Assembly (NCBI GenBank): GCA_019694835.1
Contig: JAIBBE010000038.1
Coordinates: 1 to 10,211, forward strand
Reading direction: 5' to 3'
DNA length: 10,211 nt
From: Fimbriimonadaceae bacterium
GTDB lineage: Bacteria; Armatimonadota; Fimbriimonadia; Fimbriimonadales; Fimbriimonadaceae
Shown here: positions 1 through 6,834 of the stretch, in pieces
Position numbering within the stretch: position 1 is the first letter of the stretch
Layout of the letters: the number at the start of each line of letters is the position of its first letter
Translations under genes and position numbers: made by a program
The notes under the pieces: generated by a model
The model's input: the letters and a program-made list of their open reading frames with translations, nothing else
What the model was told of the DNA's origin: nothing
The model's database searches: none

Positions 1-470
1 TGGCGGCGATGCTGACCAACGTTGCAGGCTCAACGGGTGCTGCCGATTCCATCGCATCGGCAACGGCTGAAGCGCTTCCTTCCGAAACTGCACGCGCTGA
101 TGAAACATACTTGGATGTGGAAATCACGGATCGGACGGCGAAGGTCAAGTCGCTCCAGGCACTCCGCGTCATGCCGCTCTTCGACTCGGACAACCACCTG
201 GCCGGTTTCAATGTTATCGCCGTGGCCGCGACGGATGAGCCTGGTTGGACCAACGGACGCCTGATTCCCTATTCGCCCGTGGTGAATCCGGCAGACAATT
301 TCTTGCGATTTGATTTCGTTGCCGATGCACCCGAATCCGGCAGCAGCGGTCAACAGCATTTTGTTGTGGCACAAGCCGTCGTTCCTGCCCATGGAGCCGT
401 GGGCGTCGAGGTTTTCGCATCGACCAACTCCTTAAGGCAGGGGGAGAGTGACTTCCTGCGTGATCTGTGA
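1..470 (+). CDS. Hypothetical protein, probably the C-terminal part of a longer gene cut by the window edge
   Basis: The reading frame is open from the left edge (codons from base 3) to the TGA at 468-470. The first ATG is at base 9, giving 153 residues if it is the real start. I see no room to judge a ribosome binding site, so the protein may well begin outside the window. The first 35 or so residues are Ala/Ser/Thr/Glu-rich and look like a linker. From about residue 34 onward (YLDVEITDR) short hydrophobic stretches alternate with polar turns, suggesting a beta-rich fold, and the end (about 115-146) is similar in character. There is no cysteine, heme motif, signal peptide or membrane segment in the visible part. 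I do not recognise the family. It reads in the same direction as the redox genes downstream, 173 bases before the dihaem cytochrome gene, so a shared role is possible but not shown. Confidence 0.55.
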   Translation, partial: AAMLTNVAGSTGAADSIASATAEALPSETARADETYLDVEITDRTAKVKSLQALRVMPLFDSDNHLAGFNVIAVAATDEPGWTNGRLIPYSPVVNPADNFLRFDFVADAPESGSSGQQHFVVAQAVVPAHGAVGVEVFASTNSLRQGESDFLRDL

Positions 471-478
471 TCGCTCGT

Positions 479-503
479 CAGGACGGAACGAGAGCGTGTC
501 CTG
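479..503 (+). other. Short inverted repeat after the first gene
   Basis: CAGGAC at 479-484 is the exact reverse complement of GTCCTG at 498-503, with 13 bases between them. Two G-U pairs could extend the stem outward. It lies 8 bases after the stop codon of the first gene. No run of T follows, so it is not a standard intrinsic terminator. The rest of 471-643 shows only a repeated GTGATCGC (467-474 and 517-524), which could be chance, and no promoter I would defend. Confidence 0.2.
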
Positions 504-643
504 GTCAGAGTATGTCGTGATCGCAACTCAATGGATTGTCGTTGGCAGATGACCAGGGCATGCGATGAGTCATCCTGACTCGCACTGCGGCGATTCACTG
601 CCCACCTGCTGATCATCGGTCCTGAACCTGGGACGCCGTACAA

Positions 644-2650
644 ATGACGCACTTTGTTTCGCCTCGATTCGGTCCCAAAGCTAGTGAGCTAGGCCACATC
701 GTGTTGCTTCTCGCGGTCTTTCACTGCGAATGCACTGTGCTGACGGCAGCAGAAAGCCCTCGGCACATCGTACCGCCGCTCGGTACTTCAGAGGTCCAAA
801 CGCTGGATCAGAATTGGTCGGATTCTGAAGCCGAATGGTTCTACGGTGCGGCACAGGGGTCACGTTTACTGCCCTATGACTGGTTTCTGCACCTCGAACA
901 GCCGAATTCAGATGCGAAGTTTCTGGATGCAGACCACATCCGGGAATTGGGTTACATCCCGAGATCACCGTCCGAGGAGAACCCGGACGGACTTCCGATC
1001 GGATTCGCGCGCGATGCCACTTACGAGGATGGCACGTTCGCTGTCGGAATGACCTGCGCTGCGTGCCACACCGCAATGATTCAGTACGAAGAACGAGCCT
1101 GGATTGTCGATGGCGGACCGGCGTTGGCTGACTTTGAGAAGCTACAGCGGCGACTCGTCGACTCAATGCACCAAACGGCTGACAGCGACGAGAAATTCGA
1201 TCGGTTCGCTTCGGCCGTTCTTGGTACCGATGCGACGTTGCAAGAGCGTGCCGGTTTGCGTTCAGGGCTACGAACGGTCGCGGCGTCCCGCGCCGCCTAC
1301 AACGACCGTAACCTGCCAGAAGCTGACGCTCCACCGTTTGGCCATGGTCGCGTTGACGCCTTCGGAGCGATCTTCAATGAAGTCTCAGCAACGTTTCTAG
1401 GAATCCCCGAAAACCGCCGGCCAGCGAATGCGCCGGTGAGCTACCCGTGTCTCTGGGATGCGCCCCTCCACGATCGTGTGCAATGGAACGGAGCGGCGGA
1501 GAATCGCTCGAGTGAACTGGGGCTGCTGCTGTTTGGAGCAAAAGAGGTGGGAGCTCTGGGCCGCAATTCCGGAGAGGTACTCGGTGTCTTCGGCCATGCT
1601 GAGATCGAATCCGATGAGCTGCTACTGCCCCGAAGGTACGAGTCCACCATCAACAAAGAGCACCTCTTGCGACTGGAGGCGACGCTGACCGAGCTCTGGT
1701 CGCCGGTCTGGCCGGAAGCTCTTGGGGCGATCGATCAAGATCGACGAACACGAGGTGAGGCCCTGTTCCGAAGCCACTGCCGGGAATGCCACCAGGGCAT
1801 CGACAGAGACGATGAAAACCGCACAGTGACTGCCGTGTTGGCCGCCGTCGACACCGACAGCACGATGATCGACAACTTTGTGCAACGCACTGCCAAAACC
1901 GGTCGATTGGAGGGCCGTCGAAAGACGCTGCTTGAGCTGGATCACTTTGGAGCAGAAGCACCTGTCGCACTCATCCTAAAGCATGTCGTTGAGCGTGTGA
2001 TTCTCCGACCGGTGATCGATCCCATTCAGCTGGGTCGAGCACTGCAGAGCGACGGACTGGACTCGCTCAACCCCGGCTACGAATCTACCGCGTTCGTGAG
2101 GTTTAAAGATCAAACGCTGGTCGGTCGTCTGGAATCGCTTGAGGTAGGCGAAGGAGGAACAATCGACGAGATGACGCAGGGCAGTTCGGCACTCCCCAGC
2201 GATTTGCAGGACATCCTCCGCTCCGCGCTGGGGGCGCGCTCGATTGGACTATTCGAGAAGGACAGCGTGCAGCGGGAGCTGCAAGGAGTTGAGGGGTTAT
2301 CACTCTCTTCAGTCGGCGGTGAGGGGGCCGAAGCCGTGCCGCCGCAGAATGCGTCTGTCACGATGGGATATAAGGCGCGTCCGCTGAACGGCGTCTGGGC
2401 GACTGCCCCATACCTCCATAATGGTTCGGTGGCAACGTTGGCGGAGCTGTTGACAGCCCCCGATGATCGCCAGCCGTTTCATGTCGGAAGCCGTCAGTTC
2501 GATCCAGTACGAGTCGGATACGTCAGCGACCCTGCGTACCCGCAACTCGATCCGAGCAAAACCGGTAATTCGAACTCGGGCCATGACTACGGCACCGCCC
2601 TTTCGTCGGAACAGAAGCTTGATCTCATTGAATACCTGAAGTCTCTCTGA
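644..2650 (+). CDS. Exported RoxA/MauG-like di-heme cytochrome c (annotated in many genomes as di-heme cytochrome c peroxidase)
   Basis: The 668-residue protein has an N-terminal hydrophobic stretch (about 18-36) that looks like a signal peptide with cleavage near TAA (34-36), so it should act in the periplasm or outside. Two c-type heme sites are visible: CAACH at 138-142 and CRECH at 379-383. Family landmarks are QGSRLLPYDWF (71-81), NPDGLPIGF (113-121), DGGPALADF (156-164), SYPCLWD (266-272), VQWNG (279-283) and, near the C terminus, RPLNGVWATAPYLHNGS (579-595). This set matches the large two-heme family that includes the rubber oxygenase RoxA, which is of similar size and cleaves polyisoprene double bonds with O2. 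H592 may be the second axial ligand of the C-terminal heme and W271 or W281 an inter-heme tryptophan; both are by analogy. Substrate is unknown; peroxidase or dioxygenase activity are alternatives. ATG 644 has only a weak GGGA site 10 bases upstream. Confidence 0.88.
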   Translation: MTHFVSPRFGPKASELGHIVLLLAVFHCECTVLTAAESPRHIVPPLGTSEVQTLDQNWSDSEAEWFYGAAQGSRLLPYDWFLHLEQPNSDAKFLDADHIRELGYIPRSPSEENPDGLPIGFARDATYEDGTFAVGMTCAACHTAMIQYEERAWIVDGGPALADFEKLQRRLVDSMHQTADSDEKFDRFASAVLGTDATLQERAGLRSGLRTVAASRAAYNDRNLPEADAPPFGHGRVDAFGAIFNEVSATFLGIPENRRPANAPVSYPCLWDAPLHDRVQWNGAAENRSSELGLLLFGAKEVGALGRNSGEVLGVFGHAEIESDELLLPRRYESTINKEHLLRLEATLTELWSPVWPEALGAIDQDRRTRGEALFRSHCRECHQGIDRDDENRTVTAVLAAVDTDSTMIDNFVQRTAKTGRLEGRRKTLLELDHFGAEAPVALILKHVVERVILRPVIDPIQLGRALQSDGLDSLNPGYESTAFVRFKDQTLVGRLESLEVGEGGTIDEMTQGSSALPSDLQDILRSALGARSIGLFEKDSVQRELQGVEGLSLSSVGGEGAEAVPPQNASVTMGYKARPLNGVWATAPYLHNGSVATLAELLTAPDDRQPFHVGSRQFDPVRVGYVSDPAYPQLDPSKTGNSNSGHDYGTALSSEQKLDLIEYLKSL

Positions 2651-2773
2651 TCCGAAGGTCCGTTGTCTGGGTCGCACTTGCGGAGGTCCGGATACAAGGC
2701 GGCGCCGCGTCGAGATGTGACGCAACACCGGTCATTTTGCGGGTGGATTCTTAGACGATGCAGTCTGATGAAA

Positions 2774-2802
2774 ATACTGCGCGTGCTCGTCAGCGCCAGT
2801 AT
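2774..2802 (+). other. Hairpin-forming inverted repeat between the two cytochrome genes
   Basis: ATACTG at 2774-2779 is the exact reverse complement of CAGTAT at 2797-2802. Inside it GCG (2781-2783) can pair with CGC (2794-2796), leaving C2780 as a bulge, so the stem is about nine pairs with a loop of roughly ten bases. No T-run follows. It sits about 120 bases after the dihaem gene and 100 before the monohaem gene. It could be a transcript-processing or attenuation hairpin, an operator, or chance. I see no convincing promoter in 2651-2901. Confidence 0.3.
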
Positions 2803-2887
2803 CTGGTGAGTTAGAAGCACTGATGGATTTGCGCCGACGTGACGTCTCGACCGCATTCCGACCGTGCGTTCCGCAATAAGCCCCGAT

Positions 2888-2893
2888 AAGGAG
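2888..2893 (+). promoter_or_regulatory. Strong ribosome binding site of the monohaem cytochrome gene
   Basis: AAGGAG lies 8 bases before the ATG at 2902. It is the best Shine-Dalgarno match before a large gene in the window and settles that gene's start, which also gives a clean signal peptide. Confidence 0.75.
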
Positions 2894-2901
2894 TCTCACG
2901 G

Positions 2902-4284
2902 ATGTCGTTGTTAGCATTGCGTAACAAATTGCTTGGCAGATGCGGTGTAGTGATCGCTACGGTGGTGCTGTGGGCTCCAATCGCCGGCTCGGCGGCGCCG
3001 CCAAAACTGGCTCCGAACGACGTCACCTGGCTTTGGCCGGCCCCGAACTCGACTAGTGAACTCGACAAGGTCATTTCAATCGACTCGCTGAAATCCGGCG
3101 ACGGTACGCCGGTGTGGTCCGATCAGCAGTTCAACGATGTGTTGACCGCAGCGGACAGTGACGCGGCGAGAGTGGGCAGCAGCCGGATCAAACTGCCGCA
3201 GGCCGTCCGGACGAAAGCCGTCTGGAGAATTGCTGCGTTCAGAGTCGATCCGACAGCTCCAGGAGCTCACGAAATCGTTCGCCAGACTTTCGGCGAGAAG
3301 CCGCAACTGCGACTGATTGTGCAACCGGTGACGGTCAATGGGAATCGGATTGAAGTGCATGATATCGCAGTCCACCTCGTGTACAGCTTTGTTACTCAAG
3401 GGGCGGATGGGACTGAAGCGCCGGATCGGGAGGCGTTTCGAGAGATCATCAAAGATCTGGACGCCATGAAGGCGCATGTTCAGGACGCGGGAGTGTTGAC
3501 CAGCGGCGTGCCGCTTGGCATCCATCCGGGGCTTAAGGCCGAGGTGGCGAGTCTTGGGGACAAAGTGGAGGCGTTCCTGTCGGAACACTTGCACCCCGAG
3601 AAGCTGAACGCCATGGCTCTGATGGGCTTGGATACACCTGAGCCTTGGATTTTTCTGGCTTTGAGCAAGTTCCCACAGGGTGCAGAACATTTCGGTCCAG
3701 TTCCCTTCTTGCCCGCCCAGATGCTGAGTTTTCGCGTGTCTGGCGGCGGCGTGATTCCCTCTCCCACCGTGAACAATATGAACCCGGTCCCTAACAGGAT
3801 TCCGATGCCGAAAGAGGAGAAGGACCGTCGTGGCGTGGCGACGGCGGCGTTGTTCGGCGAGGAGGTACCGGAACTCGACGCATTGGCAGTGGTCGGCAGG
3901 GACGAGAATGGAGCCGACGTCCTCGATGACAAACTCAAAAACGGTGACATTCCGGATCTGATTGCCGATCCGACGAGGGCGCATTTTTTCAACACGGATT
4001 GCCTCAGCTGCCATACGGAGACGCGGCGGCGCATACGTTTGGGGTTGGCACCTGGCGCATTCGCGTTTCGCCAGGATGGCCAGCCCCCCTCCATTAATCC
4101 GGAGGTCATGCCGCAAGACGATTGGAACGTTCGTAACCTGGGCTGGTTCACTCCTTCGCCGTTCATCGGCGGGGGTCCAGCGGTTCCAACGATCACCCAA
4201 CGCACGGCGAACGAGACCGCAGAAGTCGTCGAGTTCATCGCCCGACAATACCGCCACGATCCCGCACCCGCTCCCAGCCCTTAG
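2902..4284 (+). CDS. Exported protein with one C-terminal c-type heme site; N-terminal domain unrecognised
   Basis: The 460-residue product starts with a textbook signal peptide: basic residues at R7, K9 and R13, a hydrophobic core at about 15-28, and likely cleavage after AGSA (28-31). It should therefore be periplasmic or outside. A single CXXCH heme site, CLSCH, is at 367-371 after the segment ADPTRAHFFNTD. M403, in NPEVMPQDDW, is a possible distal ligand, but this is a guess from spacing. The first 350 residues contain no cysteine in a heme motif and no domain I recognise. The segment QLRLIVQPVTVNGNRIEVHD (about 136-155) looks like beta strands. Small c-type cytochromes are about 100 residues, so here a cytochrome-like tail appears fused to a large partner domain. 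Its position between a dihaem oxidoreductase and a GMC flavoenzyme suggests electron transfer between them. The name of its family and its partner are not known to me. Confidence 0.85.
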   Translation: MSLLALRNKLLGRCGVVIATVVLWAPIAGSAAPPKLAPNDVTWLWPAPNSTSELDKVISIDSLKSGDGTPVWSDQQFNDVLTAADSDAARVGSSRIKLPQAVRTKAVWRIAAFRVDPTAPGAHEIVRQTFGEKPQLRLIVQPVTVNGNRIEVHDIAVHLVYSFVTQGADGTEAPDREAFREIIKDLDAMKAHVQDAGVLTSGVPLGIHPGLKAEVASLGDKVEAFLSEHLHPEKLNAMALMGLDTPEPWIFLALSKFPQGAEHFGPVPFLPAQMLSFRVSGGGVIPSPTVNNMNPVPNRIPMPKEEKDRRGVATAALFGEEVPELDALAVVGRDENGADVLDDKLKNGDIPDLIADPTRAHFFNTDCLSCHTETRRRIRLGLAPGAFAFRQDGQPPSINPEVMPQDDWNVRNLGWFTPSPFIGGGPAVPTITQRTANETAEVVEFIARQYRHDPAPAPSP

Positions 4285-4637
4285 GCCAAGCCCGATTAGC
4301 ACAGTTCGTGCAGAGCCGGACAGACCGCAGCCGAGCCTGCCTGCCGCCTTGCCTATGCGGAACTGGGTTGGGCCGATCCAGCACACCGCCGCTCGTGGTG
4401 CTGTTCCCGGAGAGTCGAAGTCTGGCCGCACCCCCGGTGCTGGGCGATTTGCTTTTGTGAATGACTTCAACCGTCTGACGCTTCGATGAGAGCCGGACTA
4501 CTCAGTCCAGGCGTCGACTGGAATCCCGCCCCACGCGCGCTGCATGGTCAATTGATTGCCGATGACGAAATGCTTGCTTCGATCAAGTTCCCTCACAATG
4601 CATTGATCGCGTTCGAATTGTCGCAGGAAATCGCCAC
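4285..4637 (+). other. 353-base gap before the GMC gene, without a convincing gene
   Basis: No frame here has a supported gene. A forward frame opens at 4486 and overlaps into the GMC gene, and another runs on from inside the monohaem gene to 4489. Neither shows a family motif and I treat both as chance. The stretch contains CAGCAC (4379-4384), which can pair with GTGCTG at either 4398-4403 or 4437-4442, and the small GC hairpin at 4428-4440. The GMC frame has a stop at 4563-4565 and no start codon between that stop and 4638, so no hidden leader extends the flavoenzyme upstream. Confidence 0.5.
4428..4456 (+). terminator. Possible weak intrinsic terminator after the monohaem gene
   Basis: GCACC (4428-4432) and GGTGC (4436-4440) form a five-pair GC stem with a CCC loop. 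After seven bases a T-rich stretch follows (TTTGCTTTT, 4448-4456). The stem is short and the T-run is interrupted and displaced, so this is only a candidate. If real, it would separate the GMC gene from the cytochrome genes upstream. Confidence 0.2.
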
Positions 4638-6608
4638 ATGGCCGAAGAATTTGATTATGTCGTCGTGGGTTCAGGCGCCGGGGGAGGACCGTTGGCCGCA
4701 AACCTGGCACTCAACGGAATGCGGGTACTGGTCTTGGAGGCCGGTGAAGACTTCGCCGGGCCGGTATATGAGGTGCCGGTGTTCCACGCGCGATCGACCG
4801 AGCATCCCTCGATGCGGTGGGATTTTTTCGTCACGCATACGGCGGACCCGGATCGGCAGCGCAAAGACAGCAAGTGCAAAGACGGCAAAGTCTATTATCC
4901 GCGAGCGAGCACTGTCGGCGGCTGCACTGCTCACAACGCAATGATCACAATTTATGGCGACGACCAGGACTGGGATCGCCTCGCAAAGCGGCTTGGGGAC
5001 GACTCTTGGAACGCGGCATCGATGCGCGGATATTTTCGGAGGCTGGAGGCCTGCCATTACGCCCCGGTTCCGCGTGCACTCGAGGATGTGGATCCCGCAG
5101 GGCATGGACACCGTGGGTGGCTGTCAACCGAGATGGTCGATCCGCTGCTGCTCACGAAGGATCCGCAGCTGTTGAAGATCGTGACGGCGGCCGTGTTGGC
5201 ATTTCACGGACAAGAGGTCACCGAAGATCTCGGAGATCCGGCGAGCTTCCTGAAGAGTCGCATCCGAACAGCTGCGGCTCCGAGCGCGCTCGAACTGGTT
5301 GTATCTATCGGGAGCGGTGGTCCGGAACGGGCCATTCGTGAGGCGGTGTGGCGGCAATTGGATCCGAACGATGTCCGGGATCGATCCGACGGCGAAGGCA
5401 TTTTTCTATTACCGCTGGCGACATCGCGGGGAAGTCGGGTCAGCACCCGGACAAGATTGCAGGACGCGCAATCCAATTCCGGAGGTAATTTGACGATTCA
5501 ATCGGGCGCGCTCGTCTCACGAATACTCTTCGACACCCAGGGTCGCGTGCCGCGCGCGACGGGTGTTGAGTATGTGACGAGAGGCGGCGCTGGAGACAAA
5601 GGAATCTATCGAGCCGACCGCGACCCGGCCAACATCGGTGACCCGGGTGAGACGCGGACCGTGCGAGCCAAGCGCGAGGTGATCCTGGCGGCGGGTGCAT
5701 TCAACACTCCGCAGCTGCTGATGCTCTCGGGAATCGGGCCAAAGGAACAGCTTAGGGACAGGGGAATTCTCGCCAAGCTCGGACTCAGCGAACCAGTCGC
5801 CGAGTTGCCGGGCGTCGGTCAAAACTTACGCGACCGGTTGGAGCTCGGCATCGTCAGTGAGGTGGGAGCGGAGTTCGCTTTACTGAATGGCTACGACGGC
5901 AAGCCCGGCGATCGTGGCCACACGGAGTGGAAAGCGCATCCGGAGCACACCGTCTACGCCAGCAACGGCGGATTGCTGGCAATTCGGCGAAGGTCAGCGA
6001 ACTGCCCGAAAGATGCTCCTCCTGACTTGTTCCTGTTTGGAGCGCCGTCGGAGTTTCGGGGCTACTCCCTCAAATACTCGGAACGCGTTCTCGAAGCACC
6101 CCACAACAAGTTCACGTGGGTCATTCTGAAGGCGTACAGCAAGAATCGCGGGACGGTGCGTCTCCGTACGGCGGACCCCCTCGATCCTCCCGAGATCGAC
6201 TTCAACTACTTTGACCCCTCAAATGACCCTCACGATGAGGATGCCGCGGCGCTTGTGGACGGGATCCGCTTTGTCCGGCACATCATGAACACGCCGAATT
6301 TGACCGTGCCGCTAGTGAAGTCCGAGGTCTGGCCCGGTCCCGGTCGAGCCGCTGACGACACGGCCTCGCTTATGGACTTCGCGAAATCTGAAGCGTGGGG
6401 GCATCACGCCTGCGGCACCTGCAAGATGGGGCGATCGGATGACGACGATGCCGTCGTTGACGGCCAGTTCCGAGTGCGCAAAGTCAATGGCCTTCGCGTG
6501 GTTGACGCCTCGATCTTCTCAGAGATCCCTGGTTACTTTCTGGTTACTTCGATCTACATGGCGGCCGAGAAGGCCAGCAATGACATTCTGCAAGACGCAG
6601 AACAGTAA
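4638..6608 (+). CDS. GMC-family FAD oxidoreductase with a choline-oxidase-like histidine at the FAD site
   Basis: The 656-residue protein is a glucose-methanol-choline (GMC) flavoenzyme, expected to oxidise an alcohol or aldehyde using FAD. The FAD-binding fold starts at once: GSGAGG (11-16) and E34 in VLVLEAG, which would hold the ADP ribose. The first GMC signature region reads STVGGCTAHNAM (91-102). Its H99 lines up with the histidine of choline oxidase (GGCSSHNS) that carries covalent FAD. The second signature GAFNTPQLLMLSGIGP is at 353-368. HHACGTCKMG (589-598) holds the catalytic-base histidine, probably H590. The second catalytic position, normally His or Asn near the C terminus, falls at Y633 in EIPGYFLVT. 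The protein is longer than the usual 500-560 residues and has no signal or Tat peptide. An AGGA site lies 9 bases before the ATG. The substrate cannot be read from the sequence; the electron acceptor could be O2, a quinone or the neighbouring cytochrome. Confidence 0.92.
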   Translation: MAEEFDYVVVGSGAGGGPLAANLALNGMRVLVLEAGEDFAGPVYEVPVFHARSTEHPSMRWDFFVTHTADPDRQRKDSKCKDGKVYYPRASTVGGCTAHNAMITIYGDDQDWDRLAKRLGDDSWNAASMRGYFRRLEACHYAPVPRALEDVDPAGHGHRGWLSTEMVDPLLLTKDPQLLKIVTAAVLAFHGQEVTEDLGDPASFLKSRIRTAAAPSALELVVSIGSGGPERAIREAVWRQLDPNDVRDRSDGEGIFLLPLATSRGSRVSTRTRLQDAQSNSGGNLTIQSGALVSRILFDTQGRVPRATGVEYVTRGGAGDKGIYRADRDPANIGDPGETRTVRAKREVILAAGAFNTPQLLMLSGIGPKEQLRDRGILAKLGLSEPVAELPGVGQNLRDRLELGIVSEVGAEFALLNGYDGKPGDRGHTEWKAHPEHTVYASNGGLLAIRRRSANCPKDAPPDLFLFGAPSEFRGYSLKYSERVLEAPHNKFTWVILKAYSKNRGTVRLRTADPLDPPEIDFNYFDPSNDPHDEDAAALVDGIRFVRHIMNTPNLTVPLVKSEVWPGPGRAADDTASLMDFAKSEAWGHHACGTCKMGRSDDDDAVVDGQFRVRKVNGLRVVDASIFSEIPGYFLVTSIYMAAEKASNDILQDAEQ

Positions 6609-6635
6609 CGGCCGAACATCGAGCGGTGTCGAGTC

Positions 6636-6650
6636 TACGAGAATCTCGTA
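6636..6650. promoter_or_regulatory. Perfect 15-base palindrome after the GMC gene
   Basis: TACGAGA, a central A, then TCTCGTA is a perfect seven-base inverted repeat. As RNA it would form a six-pair stem with an AAT loop. It lies 27 bases after the GMC stop and 130 bases before the small ORF in front of the phospholipase gene. A compact symmetric site of this kind suits a dimeric repressor operator, but a transcript-end hairpin is equally possible. No T-run follows beyond TTG. Confidence 0.35.
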
Positions 6651-6780
6651 TTGCTGCAGCGGGAACGTGTCCTTGGCCTCTGTCTGTCCAAACGGGCAGC
6701 ACTCATGAGCCGCGGCCTGTTTGCCTCCGTTCCGGGCTTTTCGCTCTGACCAACGCAGCCGGGCGTTAGGAGCCAGCCCA

Positions 6781-6834
6781 ATGTCGCTTCCTCATGCCGG
6801 CACGTCGCGACCACAGGATGCAAAGCGCAGATGA
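6781..6834 (+). CDS. Putative 17-residue leader ORF coupled to the phospholipase gene
   Basis: ATG at 6781 opens a 17-codon frame, MSLPHAGTSRPQDAKRR, ending at TGA 6832-6834. It has a strong TAGGAG site (6767-6772) 8 bases upstream, better than anything in front of the phospholipase ATG at 6831. The stop and that ATG overlap as ATGA, the classic arrangement for translational coupling. The peptide has no hydrophobic segment and no run of one amino acid that would suggest attenuation by charged-tRNA level. It may act only to bring ribosomes to the next start. Alternatively the large gene's true N terminus reads from here through a frameshift, or the ORF is chance. Confidence 0.4.
   Translation: MSLPHAGTSRPQDAKRR

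Noticed and set aside
467..524. Repeated GTGATCGC after the first gene
   Set aside because: Two eight-base copies only, one of them overlapping the stop codon; not enough for an operator claim.
701..703. GTG as an alternative start of the dihaem gene
   Set aside because: Starting here would leave the signal peptide without its N-terminal basic residues; ATG 644 gives a more normal leader.
2823..2879. Eighteen-codon frame before the monohaem gene
   Set aside because: No good ribosome binding site and no overlap with the next gene; short Arg-rich frames are common by chance here.
3076..4470. Long open frame on the minus strand (464 codons) opposite the monohaem gene
   Set aside because: Arg/His-rich translation with no motif, typical of antisense frames in GC-rich genes. 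The plus strand has a signal peptide, a heme site and a strong ribosome binding site.
3962..4489. Forward frame of 175 codons running past the end of the monohaem gene
   Set aside because: Mostly an out-of-frame reading of the heme domain; the extension into the gap has no recognisable feature.
4486..4944. Forward frame of 152 codons overlapping the GMC start
   Set aside because: No family motif, and two thirds of it lies over the GMC FAD-binding region read in another frame; treated as a shadow.
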